From NCBI RefSeq assembly GCF_900103825.1, contig NZ_FNIF01000002.1, positions 434,001 to 498,000 on the forward strand: 64,000 nucleotides of DNA, read 5' to 3'. Numbering within the stretch: position 1 is the first letter of the stretch; each line of letters opens with the position of its first letter. This document shows positions 52,129 through 60,534 of the stretch, one piece after another. The notes beneath the pieces are model-generated. The model searched no databases and was not told the origin of the DNA. It worked only from the letters and a program-made list of their open reading frames with translations. A program made the translations under genes and the position numbers. The DNA is from Paenibacillus sp. yr247. Its GTDB lineage: Bacteria > Bacillota > Bacilli > Paenibacillales > NBRC-103111.

Positions 52129-52446
52129 TTACTCGTTGATATATGAACAAATATAATCGCTAACTGTCTTCACTTCGAGCTTGAATTTTGCGTTGGCTGG
52201 AACGGTGAACTCGCCTTGGCCGTTGATGGTAATCCAATCGCTGCTGCCTGGTAGCAAAACGTTCAGCTCACCAGCTTGGATTTCCATGAGTTCTTTCACA
52301 TCTGTTCCGAATTCGTATTCACCTGGAAGCAGAATGCCGAGTGTTTTTTTGGTGCCATCGGCGAATTGTACCGTGCGGCTTGTTACTTTACCGTCGAAAT
52401 AAACGTTGGCCTTCTTTAATACCGTTACATTTTCAAAGCTGGACAT
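52129..52446 (-). CDS. ppnP: Pyrimidine/purine nucleoside phosphorylase (PpnP, DUF1255)
   Basis: 105 residues. A cupin-like fold that cleaves many nucleosides with phosphate. Conserved stretches [37 protein letters not shown] and the C-terminal [15 protein letters not shown]. The start follows AGGGGGAAT. Stands alone between a repeat region and tkt; likely salvages nucleosides. Confidence 0.9.
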   Translation of the reverse strand: MSSFENVTVLKKANVYFDGKVTSRTVQFADGTKKTLGILLPGEYEFGTDVKELMEIQAGELNVLLPGSSDWITINGQGEFTVPANAKFKLEVKTVSDYICSYINE

Positions 52447-52601
52447 GATAAATAATTCCCCCTCTAGAATGAATTAGAATAAGGCCTTGCCCACACGGGG
52501 GTGGGCTTGAACTACTGTAAAATAACACGAAGCGCACACAAGGTGCGCCGCGTTAATGCCTTTATAGTCAGGCACACATCAAGTGCGCCCTGGCAATTTA
52601 A

Positions 52602-54623
52602 TTAAGACAATAGAGCTTTTACTCTAGCTACTACATTTTCAGGTGAGAAGCCGTATTCTTTGAGGACCAGATCGCCAGGGGCGGATGCTCCGAATGTGGA
52701 GATACCGAGGATGGAGCCTTGGTCGCCTACATAACGCTCCCAACCAAGTGGGTAAGCCATCTCAACTGCAAGACGCTTCTTCACGTCTGGCAGAATGACG
52801 GAATCTTTATATTCTTTGGACTGTTTCTCGAACAGCTCTAAGCTCGGTAAGCTAACGACACGTACGTTAATGCCTTCGGCTTGAAGAAGTTTTTGCGCCG
52901 CGACAGCCAGCTGTACTTCAGAACCAGTCGCAAGAATTTGTGCATCTGGCTTGCCGTTAGCTGCATCGGATACAACATATCCGCCTTTGCTTAGGTTGGC
53001 TTTCGCACCTTCGACAGCTCCTTCGAGAATCGGCAGATTTTGGCGAGTCAATACGAGGGCAACCGGTCCTTTTGCTTGAGAGATTGCGTAGCGCCATGCT
53101 TCTGAAGTTTCATTCCCGTCAGCCGGACGAATAACGGTGATGCCCGGAATCACGCGAAGCGCTGGCAATTGTTCAACTGGCTCATGCGTCGGTCCATCTT
53201 CACCAACAGCGATACTGTCATGTGTCAGGACGTAGATAACCGGAAGCTGCATAAGAGCTGCTAGACGAATGGATGCCCGCAAGTAGTCGGAGAATACGAA
53301 GAATGTAGCTCCGTATATTTTAACACCACCATGCAAAGCCATACCGTTCATAGCTGTACCCATACCGAATTCACGAACACCAAACCATAAATTACGGCCC
53401 GCATAGTTCCTTGCGCTGAAATTGGATTCACCTTTGATCATGGTATTATTAGAGCTCGCAAGATCCGCGGAACCGCCGATCAACTGCGGCAATTTAGGTG
53501 CAATAGCATTAATTGCATTACCGGAAGCTACACGAGTAGCCATTGGCTTGTCTGATGTGCTGTAAACCGGAAGATCTGCATCCCAGCCCGCTGGTAATTC
53601 ATTGTTCACAGCCGCGCTGAACTGGTTACCCAATTCCGGATAAGCCTTGATGTATTCATTCAAGAGTTTGCTCCAAGCTTGTTCTGCTGCAGCGCCTTCT
53701 TTTTGAATTTCTGCATAGTGAGCTCTTACTTCATCCGGAACTAAAAAGTCCGGCTCTTCCGGCCAGCCATAGGCTTGCTTCGTCAATTTCACTTCATCGC
53801 CGCCGAGCGGGGAGCCGTGTGGTCCAACGTGGCCGCCCTTGCCGCCTTTGTTCGGGCTGCCAAAACCGATTGTCGTTTTCACTTCAATTAGGGTTGGACG
53901 TGTTGTGTCAGCTTTTGCATCAGCAATCGCTTTGGAAATCGCAGCAAGATCATTCTGCTCTTCTACGCGAATAACTTGCCAGCCGTAAGCTTCGAAACGC
54001 TTCTGAACATTCTCGGAAAATGCCATATTCAACTCGCCGTCCAGCGAGATATCATTTGAATCGTACAGCATGATTAATTTGCCTAATTTAAGGTGAGCAG
54101 CCAAGGATACTGCTTCCGACGAAACGCCTTCCATCATATCGCCATCGCCACAGATTGCATATGTATAGTGATCGATTACAGGGAAGTTTTCTTTATTATA
54201 AGTCTCTCTCAAATGAGCCTCAGCCATGGCCATACCAACCGCCATACCAATCCCTTGTCCAAGTGGACCTGTCGTTGCATCAACACCAGCTGTATGACCG
54301 TATTCCGGATGTCCTGGCGTTTTGCTTCCCCATTGGCGGAATTTTTTGATCTCTTCCATCGGCAGATCATATCCGCACAAGTGAAGCAGACTGTAAAGCA
54401 GCATGGACCCGTGGCCTGCAGAAAGAACAAAGCGGTCGCGATTGATCCATTTCGGATTAGACGGGTTGTGCTTCATATGCTGTTTCCACAGCACATAAGC
54501 CATTGGGGCAGCCCCCATTACCATACCCGGGTGACCTGATTTGGCTTTCTCAACGGCATCGATACCCAAAGTACGAATCGTATCTACCGCTAATTGTTCG
54601 ATTGTTTTGTTTGTTGCTGTCAT
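52602..54623 (-). CDS. tkt: Transketolase
   Basis: 673 residues from ATG 54623, 8 bases after GGAGGG; upstream in-frame codons lack a site. It transfers two-carbon units in the pentose phosphate pathway using thiamine diphosphate. Motifs: [19 protein letters not shown] (catalytic His), [21 protein letters not shown], the TPP motif [14 protein letters not shown] and [47 protein letters not shown]. Complete three-domain length. Its downstream 155 bases hold an imperfect hairpin of GGCGCAC/GTGCGCC type. Confidence 0.98.
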   Translation of the reverse strand: MTATNKTIEQLAVDTIRTLGIDAVEKAKSGHPGMVMGAAPMAYVLWKQHMKHNPSNPKWINRDRFVLSAGHGSMLLYSLLHLCGYDLPMEEIKKFRQWGSKTPGHPEYGHTAGVDATTGPLGQGIGMAVGMAMAEAHLRETYNKENFPVIDHYTYAICGDGDMMEGVSSEAVSLAAHLKLGKLIMLYDSNDISLDGELNMAFSENVQKRFEAYGWQVIRVEEQNDLAAISKAIADAKADTTRPTLIEVKTTIGFGSPNKGGKGGHVGPHGSPLGGDEVKLTKQAYGWPEEPDFLVPDEVRAHYAEIQKEGAAAEQAWSKLLNEYIKAYPELGNQFSAAVNNELPAGWDADLPVYSTSDKPMATRVASGNAINAIAPKLPQLIGGSADLASSNNTMIKGESNFSARNYAGRNLWFGVREFGMGTAMNGMALHGGVKIYGATFFVFSDYLRASIRLAALMQLPVIYVLTHDSIAVGEDGPTHEPVEQLPALRVIPGITVIRPADGNETSEAWRYAISQAKGPVALVLTRQNLPILEGAVEGAKANLSKGGYVVSDAANGKPDAQILATGSEVQLAVAAQKLLQAEGINVRVVSLPSLELFEKQSKEYKDSVILPDVKKRLAVEMAYPLGWERYVGDQGSILGISTFGASAPGDLVLKEYGFSPENVVARVKALLS

Positions 54624-54805
54624 TCGAAATTCCCTCCTATTTTTCTGTATTTTCGTCAGTCCGACTTGTACATACAAGTGAATTTTCTAGCTTGCATTAT
54701 TGTACCATTTGCTTTAAGGCTTTGCCACAATAACCCACTAAAACATCATTTTTTCTACTAGCCCTGACTATATATATAGTAACCAATGGGACAGGAAGTG
54801 GGGGC

Positions 54806-56113
54806 ATGGCAAAAGGTTGGACAGAAAAGGAAATTATTCATTTACTAAATCGAGCTGCTTTCGGAGCAAGTGACCTCGAGATCGCGGCTAGCTTGTCTTT
54901 TGGAAAAGAAGAAACTGTCCATCGATTGGTGAATGGGCTGCCTCTAACCACTGAACCTAAAAAGCTGGCTCCGATAGAACAAGTTCAAGCAGATGGTCAA
55001 ACTCTAAAACCTGACCAACTTATTGATCAACAAGTCTACTGGCTATATCGAATGATTCAAAGTAACACCCCTTTAATTGAAAAAATGACCCTCTTTTGGC
55101 ATAGTCACTTCGCTACCTCATTTGCCAAGGTTAATAGTGTACCCCTGATGGTTCGTCAAAATGAACTTTTTCGCAGCAAGGCTCTCGGATCTTTTCGTGA
55201 ATTGCTGCTTGCTATAGGAACAGACCCTGCCATGATGATATGGCTCGATGTAGGCGATAACCAAAAAGACAGTCCAAATGAGAATTATGCTCGTGAAGTG
55301 ATGGAGTTGTTCACACTGGGTAGAGGCCATTATTCAGAACAGGATGTGAAAGAAGCAGCAAAATCCTTTACAGGCTGGCGATATGATGAGGAAAAAGACC
55401 AATCCATCTTCGACCCTAATCTGCATGATAATAGCATGAAACTTGTACTCGGAGAACAGGGCAACATGAATGATGAGGATGTGTTGGAAGTTTTTCTGGA
55501 GCAGCCGATCTTATACGATTTCGTGACGTTAAAGCTGCTGCAAGCTTTCGCTTTCCACAACCCATCCAAATCGTGGAGGGCGAGAATCGCGTCTCGCTTT
55601 GCTCAATCTTTGCAAATCAAAGATGCACTTGATGAGCTTTTCCTATCCGATGAATTCTATGATGAAACCTGCTATATGTCCCTGATCAAATCGCCTGTGG
55701 ACTATGTTGTCAGCTTGGCCCGCGCACTCTCTTTACCTTTATCCAGAAATATGGCAGATGCCTTGAAACATATGGGGCAAGAACTTTTCGTGCCGCCCAA
55801 TGTAGCCGGTTGGCAAGGGGGCGAATCTTGGTTGATAACGAGCTATCTCCTCGCCCGATTCCAGTATGCGGAAATAGTGTCCAACCAAGTCGCCAGTGAT
55901 TGGTTCCTTTTGAATGCTTTGAAATCTACCGCCAAAGTTCCTATGGATGAACGATTGCGTACCTGGAGCAAAAAACTTCGAATCGAGCAATTAACTAATG
56001 CCACAATTAATGGGCTTACCGCCTATTCGCAAGATAGTCTCGTGCTTACGGACTCTGTTAAACGTCAATTGCTGCAGATGCTGATGCTCTGTCCAGAAAC
56101 TCAGGTGAAATAA
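54806..56113 (+). CDS. DUF1800 family protein
   Basis: 435 residues, no signal peptide. Family start WTEKEIIHLLNRAAFGAS, KMTLFWHSHFATSFAKVN, NENYAREVMELFTLGRGHYSEQDV, VKEAAKSFTGWR and FVPPNVAGWQGG. DUF1800 proteins are usually found paired with DUF1501 proteins, as here, 10 bases apart. No activity is known. ATG follows GACAGGAAGTGGGGGC. Confidence 0.93.
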   Translation: MAKGWTEKEIIHLLNRAAFGASDLEIAASLSFGKEETVHRLVNGLPLTTEPKKLAPIEQVQADGQTLKPDQLIDQQVYWLYRMIQSNTPLIEKMTLFWHSHFATSFAKVNSVPLMVRQNELFRSKALGSFRELLLAIGTDPAMMIWLDVGDNQKDSPNENYAREVMELFTLGRGHYSEQDVKEAAKSFTGWRYDEEKDQSIFDPNLHDNSMKLVLGEQGNMNDEDVLEVFLEQPILYDFVTLKLLQAFAFHNPSKSWRARIASRFAQSLQIKDALDELFLSDEFYDETCYMSLIKSPVDYVVSLARALSLPLSRNMADALKHMGQELFVPPNVAGWQGGESWLITSYLLARFQYAEIVSNQVASDWFLLNALKSTAKVPMDERLRTWSKKLRIEQLTNATINGLTAYSQDSLVLTDSVKRQLLQMLMLCPETQVK

Positions 56114-56123
56114 GGGAAGGGGC

Positions 56124-57371
56124 TTGTCCGCCATAATGAAGCTAACCAGAAGAGATTTTCTGAAAAAGAGCACTGCATTGATTGCCACACTAAGCTTTGG
56201 CGGGACTATGCTAGCCACCGAAAAAGGCCGAGCACTCCTATCTGGACATGCCGAATTTAAGCATCGCGTCAAATCTCCAGTGCTTGTTGTTGTTCAGCTT
56301 TCAGGGGGGAATGATGGAATCAACACCGTCATCCCTTATGCTGCTGGGGCCTACTATGACACCCGACCTACGCTCGGCTATAAACAGAACGAAGTACTAG
56401 CACTGAATAATGAGCTGGGGCTTCATCCTAGCCTGTCGCATATGCAGCAATTTTACCGCGATGGGAATCTCGCAATTATTCAAGGCGTCGGCTATCCGAA
56501 GCCTGACCGCTCACATTTCCGTTCTATGGATATTTGGCAAACCGCCAAGCCTGAGGAGCTATCAGATAGTGGATGGCTCGCCCGTTATATCCTTACATCC
56601 ATGCCCAAACATCCCCTTCCCGCTATTCAAATTGGGGGACTTATTCAGAAAGCCTTCAACGCTCCGCGTATCAACATTCCTGCCATAGAATCGCTAGAAC
56701 AGTTCTATGCCTTTACCTCTAAGACATCTGCAAACGATAAGGAGCGAATGACGCTGGAACTGAAGAAGATCTATCAAAATCAGCCTAAACAAGAGATGCT
56801 CCGTGTCTCAGCAAAGTACGCCTCGGCTGCTTTTCAAAGTGTGGAGAGCATTCACTCTTTGCTAAGCTCCTACAAGAGCCAATTGACCTACCCGCAAAGC
56901 GGCTTCGCCAGCGATTTACAGTTAGTCGCTAAACTGATTGCCGCCAAAGCGGGAACTCGCATCTATTACACCGATATGGGCGGGTTCGACGATCATGCCA
57001 ATGAAAGGAAGCAGCACGCCAATAAATTGAAGCAGTTGGACGAAGGGCTGTATGCTTTTTACTCCGATTTAAAGGATCAGGGGCTGCATCACGATGTGGT
57101 GACCCTAGTATTTTCGGAGTTCGGTCGTCGCCTGAAAGAAAACGGCAGTGGCGGAACTGATCACGGAACTGCTGCACCTGTGCTGGTGCTCGGAGGACAG
57201 GTTAAAGGTGGTTTGTTTGGGGCATATCCAAGCTTAACAAATCTGGATTACGGGGATTTGAAATATGAAGTTGATTTTCGATCCGTTTATTACACCCTAA
57301 TAGAGGGTTGGCTGCGTGGCGATGCAAAAACTGTGCTAGGTGGTAAGTTTGAGAAGTTGGGTTTTGTGTAA
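56124..57371 (+). CDS. DUF1501 family protein with Tat-like signal
   Basis: 415 residues from TTG (AAGGGA at 6 bases), or 411 from the ATG at 56136. MKLTRRDFLKKSTALIATLS is a twin-arginine-type signal (TRRDFLKK), so export in folded form is likely. The domain resembles the alkaline-phosphatase-like DUF1501 fold: LVVVQLSGGNDGINTVIPY, LGLHPSLSHM, PDRSHFRSMDIWQT, and YTDMGGFDDHANE plus FSEFGRRLKENGSGGTDHGT as metal-binding-like motifs. The partner DUF1800 protein lacks a signal, so it may be exported with it. Confidence 0.92.
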   Translation: MSAIMKLTRRDFLKKSTALIATLSFGGTMLATEKGRALLSGHAEFKHRVKSPVLVVVQLSGGNDGINTVIPYAAGAYYDTRPTLGYKQNEVLALNNELGLHPSLSHMQQFYRDGNLAIIQGVGYPKPDRSHFRSMDIWQTAKPEELSDSGWLARYILTSMPKHPLPAIQIGGLIQKAFNAPRINIPAIESLEQFYAFTSKTSANDKERMTLELKKIYQNQPKQEMLRVSAKYASAAFQSVESIHSLLSSYKSQLTYPQSGFASDLQLVAKLIAAKAGTRIYYTDMGGFDDHANERKQHANKLKQLDEGLYAFYSDLKDQGLHHDVVTLVFSEFGRRLKENGSGGTDHGTAAPVLVLGGQVKGGLFGAYPSLTNLDYGDLKYEVDFRSVYYTLIEGWLRGDAKTVLGGKFEKLGFV

Positions 57372-57405
57372 AAAAGGCTGCATCCCTTGGTTGGGACGCA
57401 GCCTT
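57371..57405. terminator. Bidirectional intrinsic terminator
   Basis: GGCTGCATCCC pairs with GGGACGCAGCC (one G-T) between convergent DUF1501 and purU genes, with an A6 run on the plus strand 5' side. Confidence 0.8.
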
Positions 57406-57412
57406 CGGCTAT

Positions 57413-58312
57413 TTAGTTAAACACAACTGTCTTATTATTATGCACAATAATTCGATCTTCAACATGCCAAGCCACCGCTCTGGCGAGTACGATCCGTTCA
57501 ATGTGACGACCGATTCTTTTCAAATCTTCGACGTTATCTCGGTGGCTTACCCGTTGAACGTCCTGCTCAATAATCGGTCCGCCATCCAATTCATCGGTCA
57601 CGTAATGTGCGGTGGCTCCAATGATTTTCACCCCGCGGTTATGAGCTTGCGCATAAGGTTTTCCACCGACAAAGGCAGGTAAGAATGAATGGTGGATATT
57701 AATGATACGATTCGCATAGTGCTTAATGAAAGACGGCGAAACAATCTGCATATAGCGAGCCAATACAATCGCATCTACTTTGTCTCCTACCACTTCAAGC
57801 TGACGACGCTCAACTTCTGCTTTCGTATCTGCCGTAACCGGAATATGGTAATACGGAATACCAAAAGGCTCCACAAGCGACTGCATGTCAGGATGATTAC
57901 TAATGACCATAGCAATATCCGCGTTAAGATCACCTGCGCGCCAGTGCCAAAGCAGCTCAAGTAAAGCATGATCTTCCTTAGATACAAAGATAGCGATTCG
58001 CTTTTTCTGACTGGCAAGAGAAAGACTCCATTCCATGGAGAACTTGTCCGCAACAACGTAGAAATCATCTCTCAACCGCTCAACACGGTTCTCAAGCTCA
58101 GCTAAATCGAACTCGATCCGGATGAAAAACATGCCGCCCTCAGGGTCCATCGTATATTGATCGGATTGCACGATATTCGCACCATACTCGAACAAAAACT
58201 GCGAGACTGCCGCGACAATACCCGGCTGATCCGGACAAGAGATCAACATCCTAGCCCTATTCACCAATTCGCTTTCCCTGCGAAGAGGGCTGTTATTACT
58301 TTCCAGTACCAT
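57413..58312 (-). CDS. purU: Formyltetrahydrofolate deformylase
   Basis: 299 residues. PurU hydrolyses 10-formyl-THF to formate and THF. The ACT domain comes first (ARMLISCPDQPGIVAAVSQFLFEYGAN), then the formyltransferase-like catalytic domain with VISNHPDMQSL, PVTADTKAEVERR, VDAIVLARYMQIVSP, NRIINIHHSFLPAF and GATAHYVTDELDGGPIIEQD (catalytic His and Asp). Normal length. Transcribed with or after nfo; 22 bases separate the two. Confidence 0.96.
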   Translation of the reverse strand: MVLESNNSPLRRESELVNRARMLISCPDQPGIVAAVSQFLFEYGANIVQSDQYTMDPEGGMFFIRIEFDLAELENRVERLRDDFYVVADKFSMEWSLSLASQKKRIAIFVSKEDHALLELLWHWRAGDLNADIAMVISNHPDMQSLVEPFGIPYYHIPVTADTKAEVERRQLEVVGDKVDAIVLARYMQIVSPSFIKHYANRIINIHHSFLPAFVGGKPYAQAHNRGVKIIGATAHYVTDELDGGPIIEQDVQRVSHRDNVEDLKRIGRHIERIVLARAVAWHVEDRIIVHNNKTVVFN

Positions 58313-58333
58313 GTTAATCCCCCGCTATCTAAA

Positions 58334-59461
58334 TTACGCTTTCTTCAGTATATCTTTGCCTGCAAGCCAAACGATCAAGCGTTGATTGATCTGCTCCTCG
58401 CTAAGGTCTGAGAAAAGACTTTCTTCGTGCAGAATATCATACAAGCGCTCCAGCGGCTCGCGACCGTCGGCTTTTTTCGCTTTGGCATCATTTTTCAATA
58501 CATCCCATGTATTTAGAACGAAGTCACGGAAATGAATATCCTTTTTACCTAGCAAATGGTCAATTCTCTCTACATGATCCAAGAATTCGCCGCCAAAACG
58601 TCCATTTAAGTTGCCGGACAACAGCGCAATCTCGGCTTCGTACATTGGACGCTGGGTTTTGTCTTCTTTACCGATCCAAGGAGTCTCAAGAATCATAGGC
58701 AGATGCTGCAGCTTCTCATGGTTCGCTACATTATTCATAGCCTCAAAGCCAATCCAACCTGATCCTAGCGGCGCGTGACGGTCTTTGCTTGCTCCGCGAG
58801 GATTTTTGCTATCATTCAAGTGGATAACACCTAGCTTTTCCAGACCAATAACTTTGTCAAAATGATGCAGTACACCATCCAGATCGTTAACGATATCATA
58901 ACCTGCGTCATGAATATGGCAAGTGTCCAGACAAACGGTTAATTTGTTGTTAAACTCAACGCGTTCTATTATTTCCGCGATTTCCTCAAAGCTGCGGCCA
59001 ACTTCTGTCCCTTTGCCCGCCATTGTTTCCAGCGCGATGTTTACATTCGTATCTTTAACTCCGGCAAGCACTTCATTCAAACCATCGGCAATACGCGCAA
59101 TGCCATACTCCGCATCTTTATCTGTGTAAGCTCCTGGATGAAGAACGATATTTCGTACACCGATATAATCCGTTCGACGGATTTCCTCTTGCAGAAAACG
59201 GACAGCTAATTCAAACGTGTCTTCTTTATAAGAACCAAGATTGATAATGTAGGGAGCGTGCACGACAATTTCGTTAATCGCATGCTTGTCCATCAACGCT
59301 TTACCTTCTTCAATAAATTGATCCTCAATCGGTTTACGGCGCGTATTTTGCGGGGCGCCAGTGTATATCATAAATGTGGAAGAACCGTATGAGACTGCTT
59401 CTTCTGCTGCATTTAACAAGCCTTTATCTGAGAACGAAACGTGTGAGCCAATTTTGGGCAT
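58334..59461 (-). CDS. nfo: Endonuclease IV with C-terminal extension
   Basis: About 375 residues from ATG 59461, 8 bases after AGGAG. Nfo cleaves at abasic sites in base excision repair. The TIM-barrel core has [86 protein letters not shown] and ETPW, with the Zn ligands in place. Usual Nfo is about 280-300 residues. Here about 85 extra residues follow ([19 protein letters not shown], then [20 protein letters not shown]), which are charged and helical. Their role is unknown. Confidence 0.95.
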   Translation of the reverse strand: MPKIGSHVSFSDKGLLNAAEEAVSYGSSTFMIYTGAPQNTRRKPIEDQFIEEGKALMDKHAINEIVVHAPYIINLGSYKEDTFELAVRFLQEEIRRTDYIGVRNIVLHPGAYTDKDAEYGIARIADGLNEVLAGVKDTNVNIALETMAGKGTEVGRSFEEIAEIIERVEFNNKLTVCLDTCHIHDAGYDIVNDLDGVLHHFDKVIGLEKLGVIHLNDSKNPRGASKDRHAPLGSGWIGFEAMNNVANHEKLQHLPMILETPWIGKEDKTQRPMYEAEIALLSGNLNGRFGGEFLDHVERIDHLLGKKDIHFRDFVLNTWDVLKNDAKAKKADGREPLERLYDILHEESLFSDLSEEQINQRLIVWLAGKDILKKA

Positions 59462-59586
59462 GATCACAACTCCTTTGTGAGTGTCTATCTACTACCCTCC
59501 CATTTTACTCGGATTGTCGCAAGAAATCTAGAAATAAGGTATAATTCTTATTACATAATGACTTAGGCTAATGAGGTGACAAATAA

Positions 59587-60015
59587 ATGGCTAATGATTT
59601 TTTCATGTGGTTTATCATTTTCTGGGTATGTATACTGCTTTTTTTCATGACCGTAGGCGGATATTTCATGTTTCGAAAGTTCCTCAAGGTGCTTCCTAAA
59701 GAAGACGGCAAATCGAAGTTGGATTGGCAAAATCACTACGTGGACAGTTCGCGGCACTTATGGACAGAGGACTCCAAAGCATTTCTCGATCAATTAGTAT
59801 CACCTGTACCGACGGCCTTTAGAGATATTGCGAAGCATTCCATCGCGGCTCGAATTGGACAGGTAGCGTTGGAGGCAGAAGCAGGGGAAGTCACCAGGGA
59901 TCACTGCATCGAGGGGTATATTCTTGCGACGCCGCCGCGCGACTACAAGAGTTTGAGGAGTTTTCTGGAAAAGCAGGAGATTGATTATAGCGCTTATCGG
60001 CATTTGTTGAATTAG
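59587..60015 (+). CDS. DUF2621 family membrane-anchored protein
   Basis: 142 residues: one N-terminal membrane helix (FFMWFIIFWVCILLFFMTVG), then a soluble part with PKEDGKSKLDWQNHYVDSSRHLWTE and a C-terminal ARIGQVALEAEAGEVT, like DUF2621 proteins of Bacillales (YneK type). Role unknown. GAGGTGAC lies 8 bases before the ATG. Confidence 0.85.
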   Translation: MANDFFMWFIIFWVCILLFFMTVGGYFMFRKFLKVLPKEDGKSKLDWQNHYVDSSRHLWTEDSKAFLDQLVSPVPTAFRDIAKHSIAARIGQVALEAEAGEVTRDHCIEGYILATPPRDYKSLRSFLEKQEIDYSAYRHLLN

Positions 60016-60208
60016 GAAAAGGGCTTGTCCTCTTGATGTCATAGGGGACTTGTCTCGTTTTATCTGAATACGCTTACATTTTAGGGCAAAATTTTAAATG
60101 TTTAAATCCATTAATCTGATTACTAGAGATGCCGTTGCTGCACAGGTAACGAGAGTGGTAGGCAGACAGCAGACATCTCCAACTTGGTTTTCTACGTTCA
60201 CTTGCTTT

Positions 60209-60421
60209 CTAGACATATAAAGAAGAGGTTTCAGTTAAATGAGCAAAGCCTTGCTCTGGAACACTAACTATATCGATATCCTCGCTATCACAAGCACAAT
60301 CCTTACAGTGACCCAATGGTATCGTTGTTTTATAGAAGCCAGTTTTAAAAATGACCTCCGCATTTCCTCTTGCCAACACCGTCTTGCATTCAACGCAAAA
60401 TATTTGTCCAGGGCTATTCAT
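60209..60421 (-). CDS. Small two-CxxC (zinc-ribbon-like) protein
   Basis: 70 residues. AAAGGAGGG lies 6 bases before the ATG. Two Cys pairs, FCVECKTVL and GHCKDCACDS, suggest one bound zinc. The C-terminal part is acidic. No family recognised. It may be small and regulatory, but this is only inference. Confidence 0.65.
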   Translation of the reverse strand: MNSPGQIFCVECKTVLARGNAEVIFKTGFYKTTIPLGHCKDCACDSEDIDIVSVPEQGFAHLTETSSLYV

Positions 60422-60534
60422 TTAAAAGCCCTCCTTTTCATATCCAAATGTCGTTTGTTGTTACAATATGTATTTGTTTATAATTATATGATACATTTCG
60501 TAACTAAGCAAGGGGTATTTGTTCGGGATCATCT

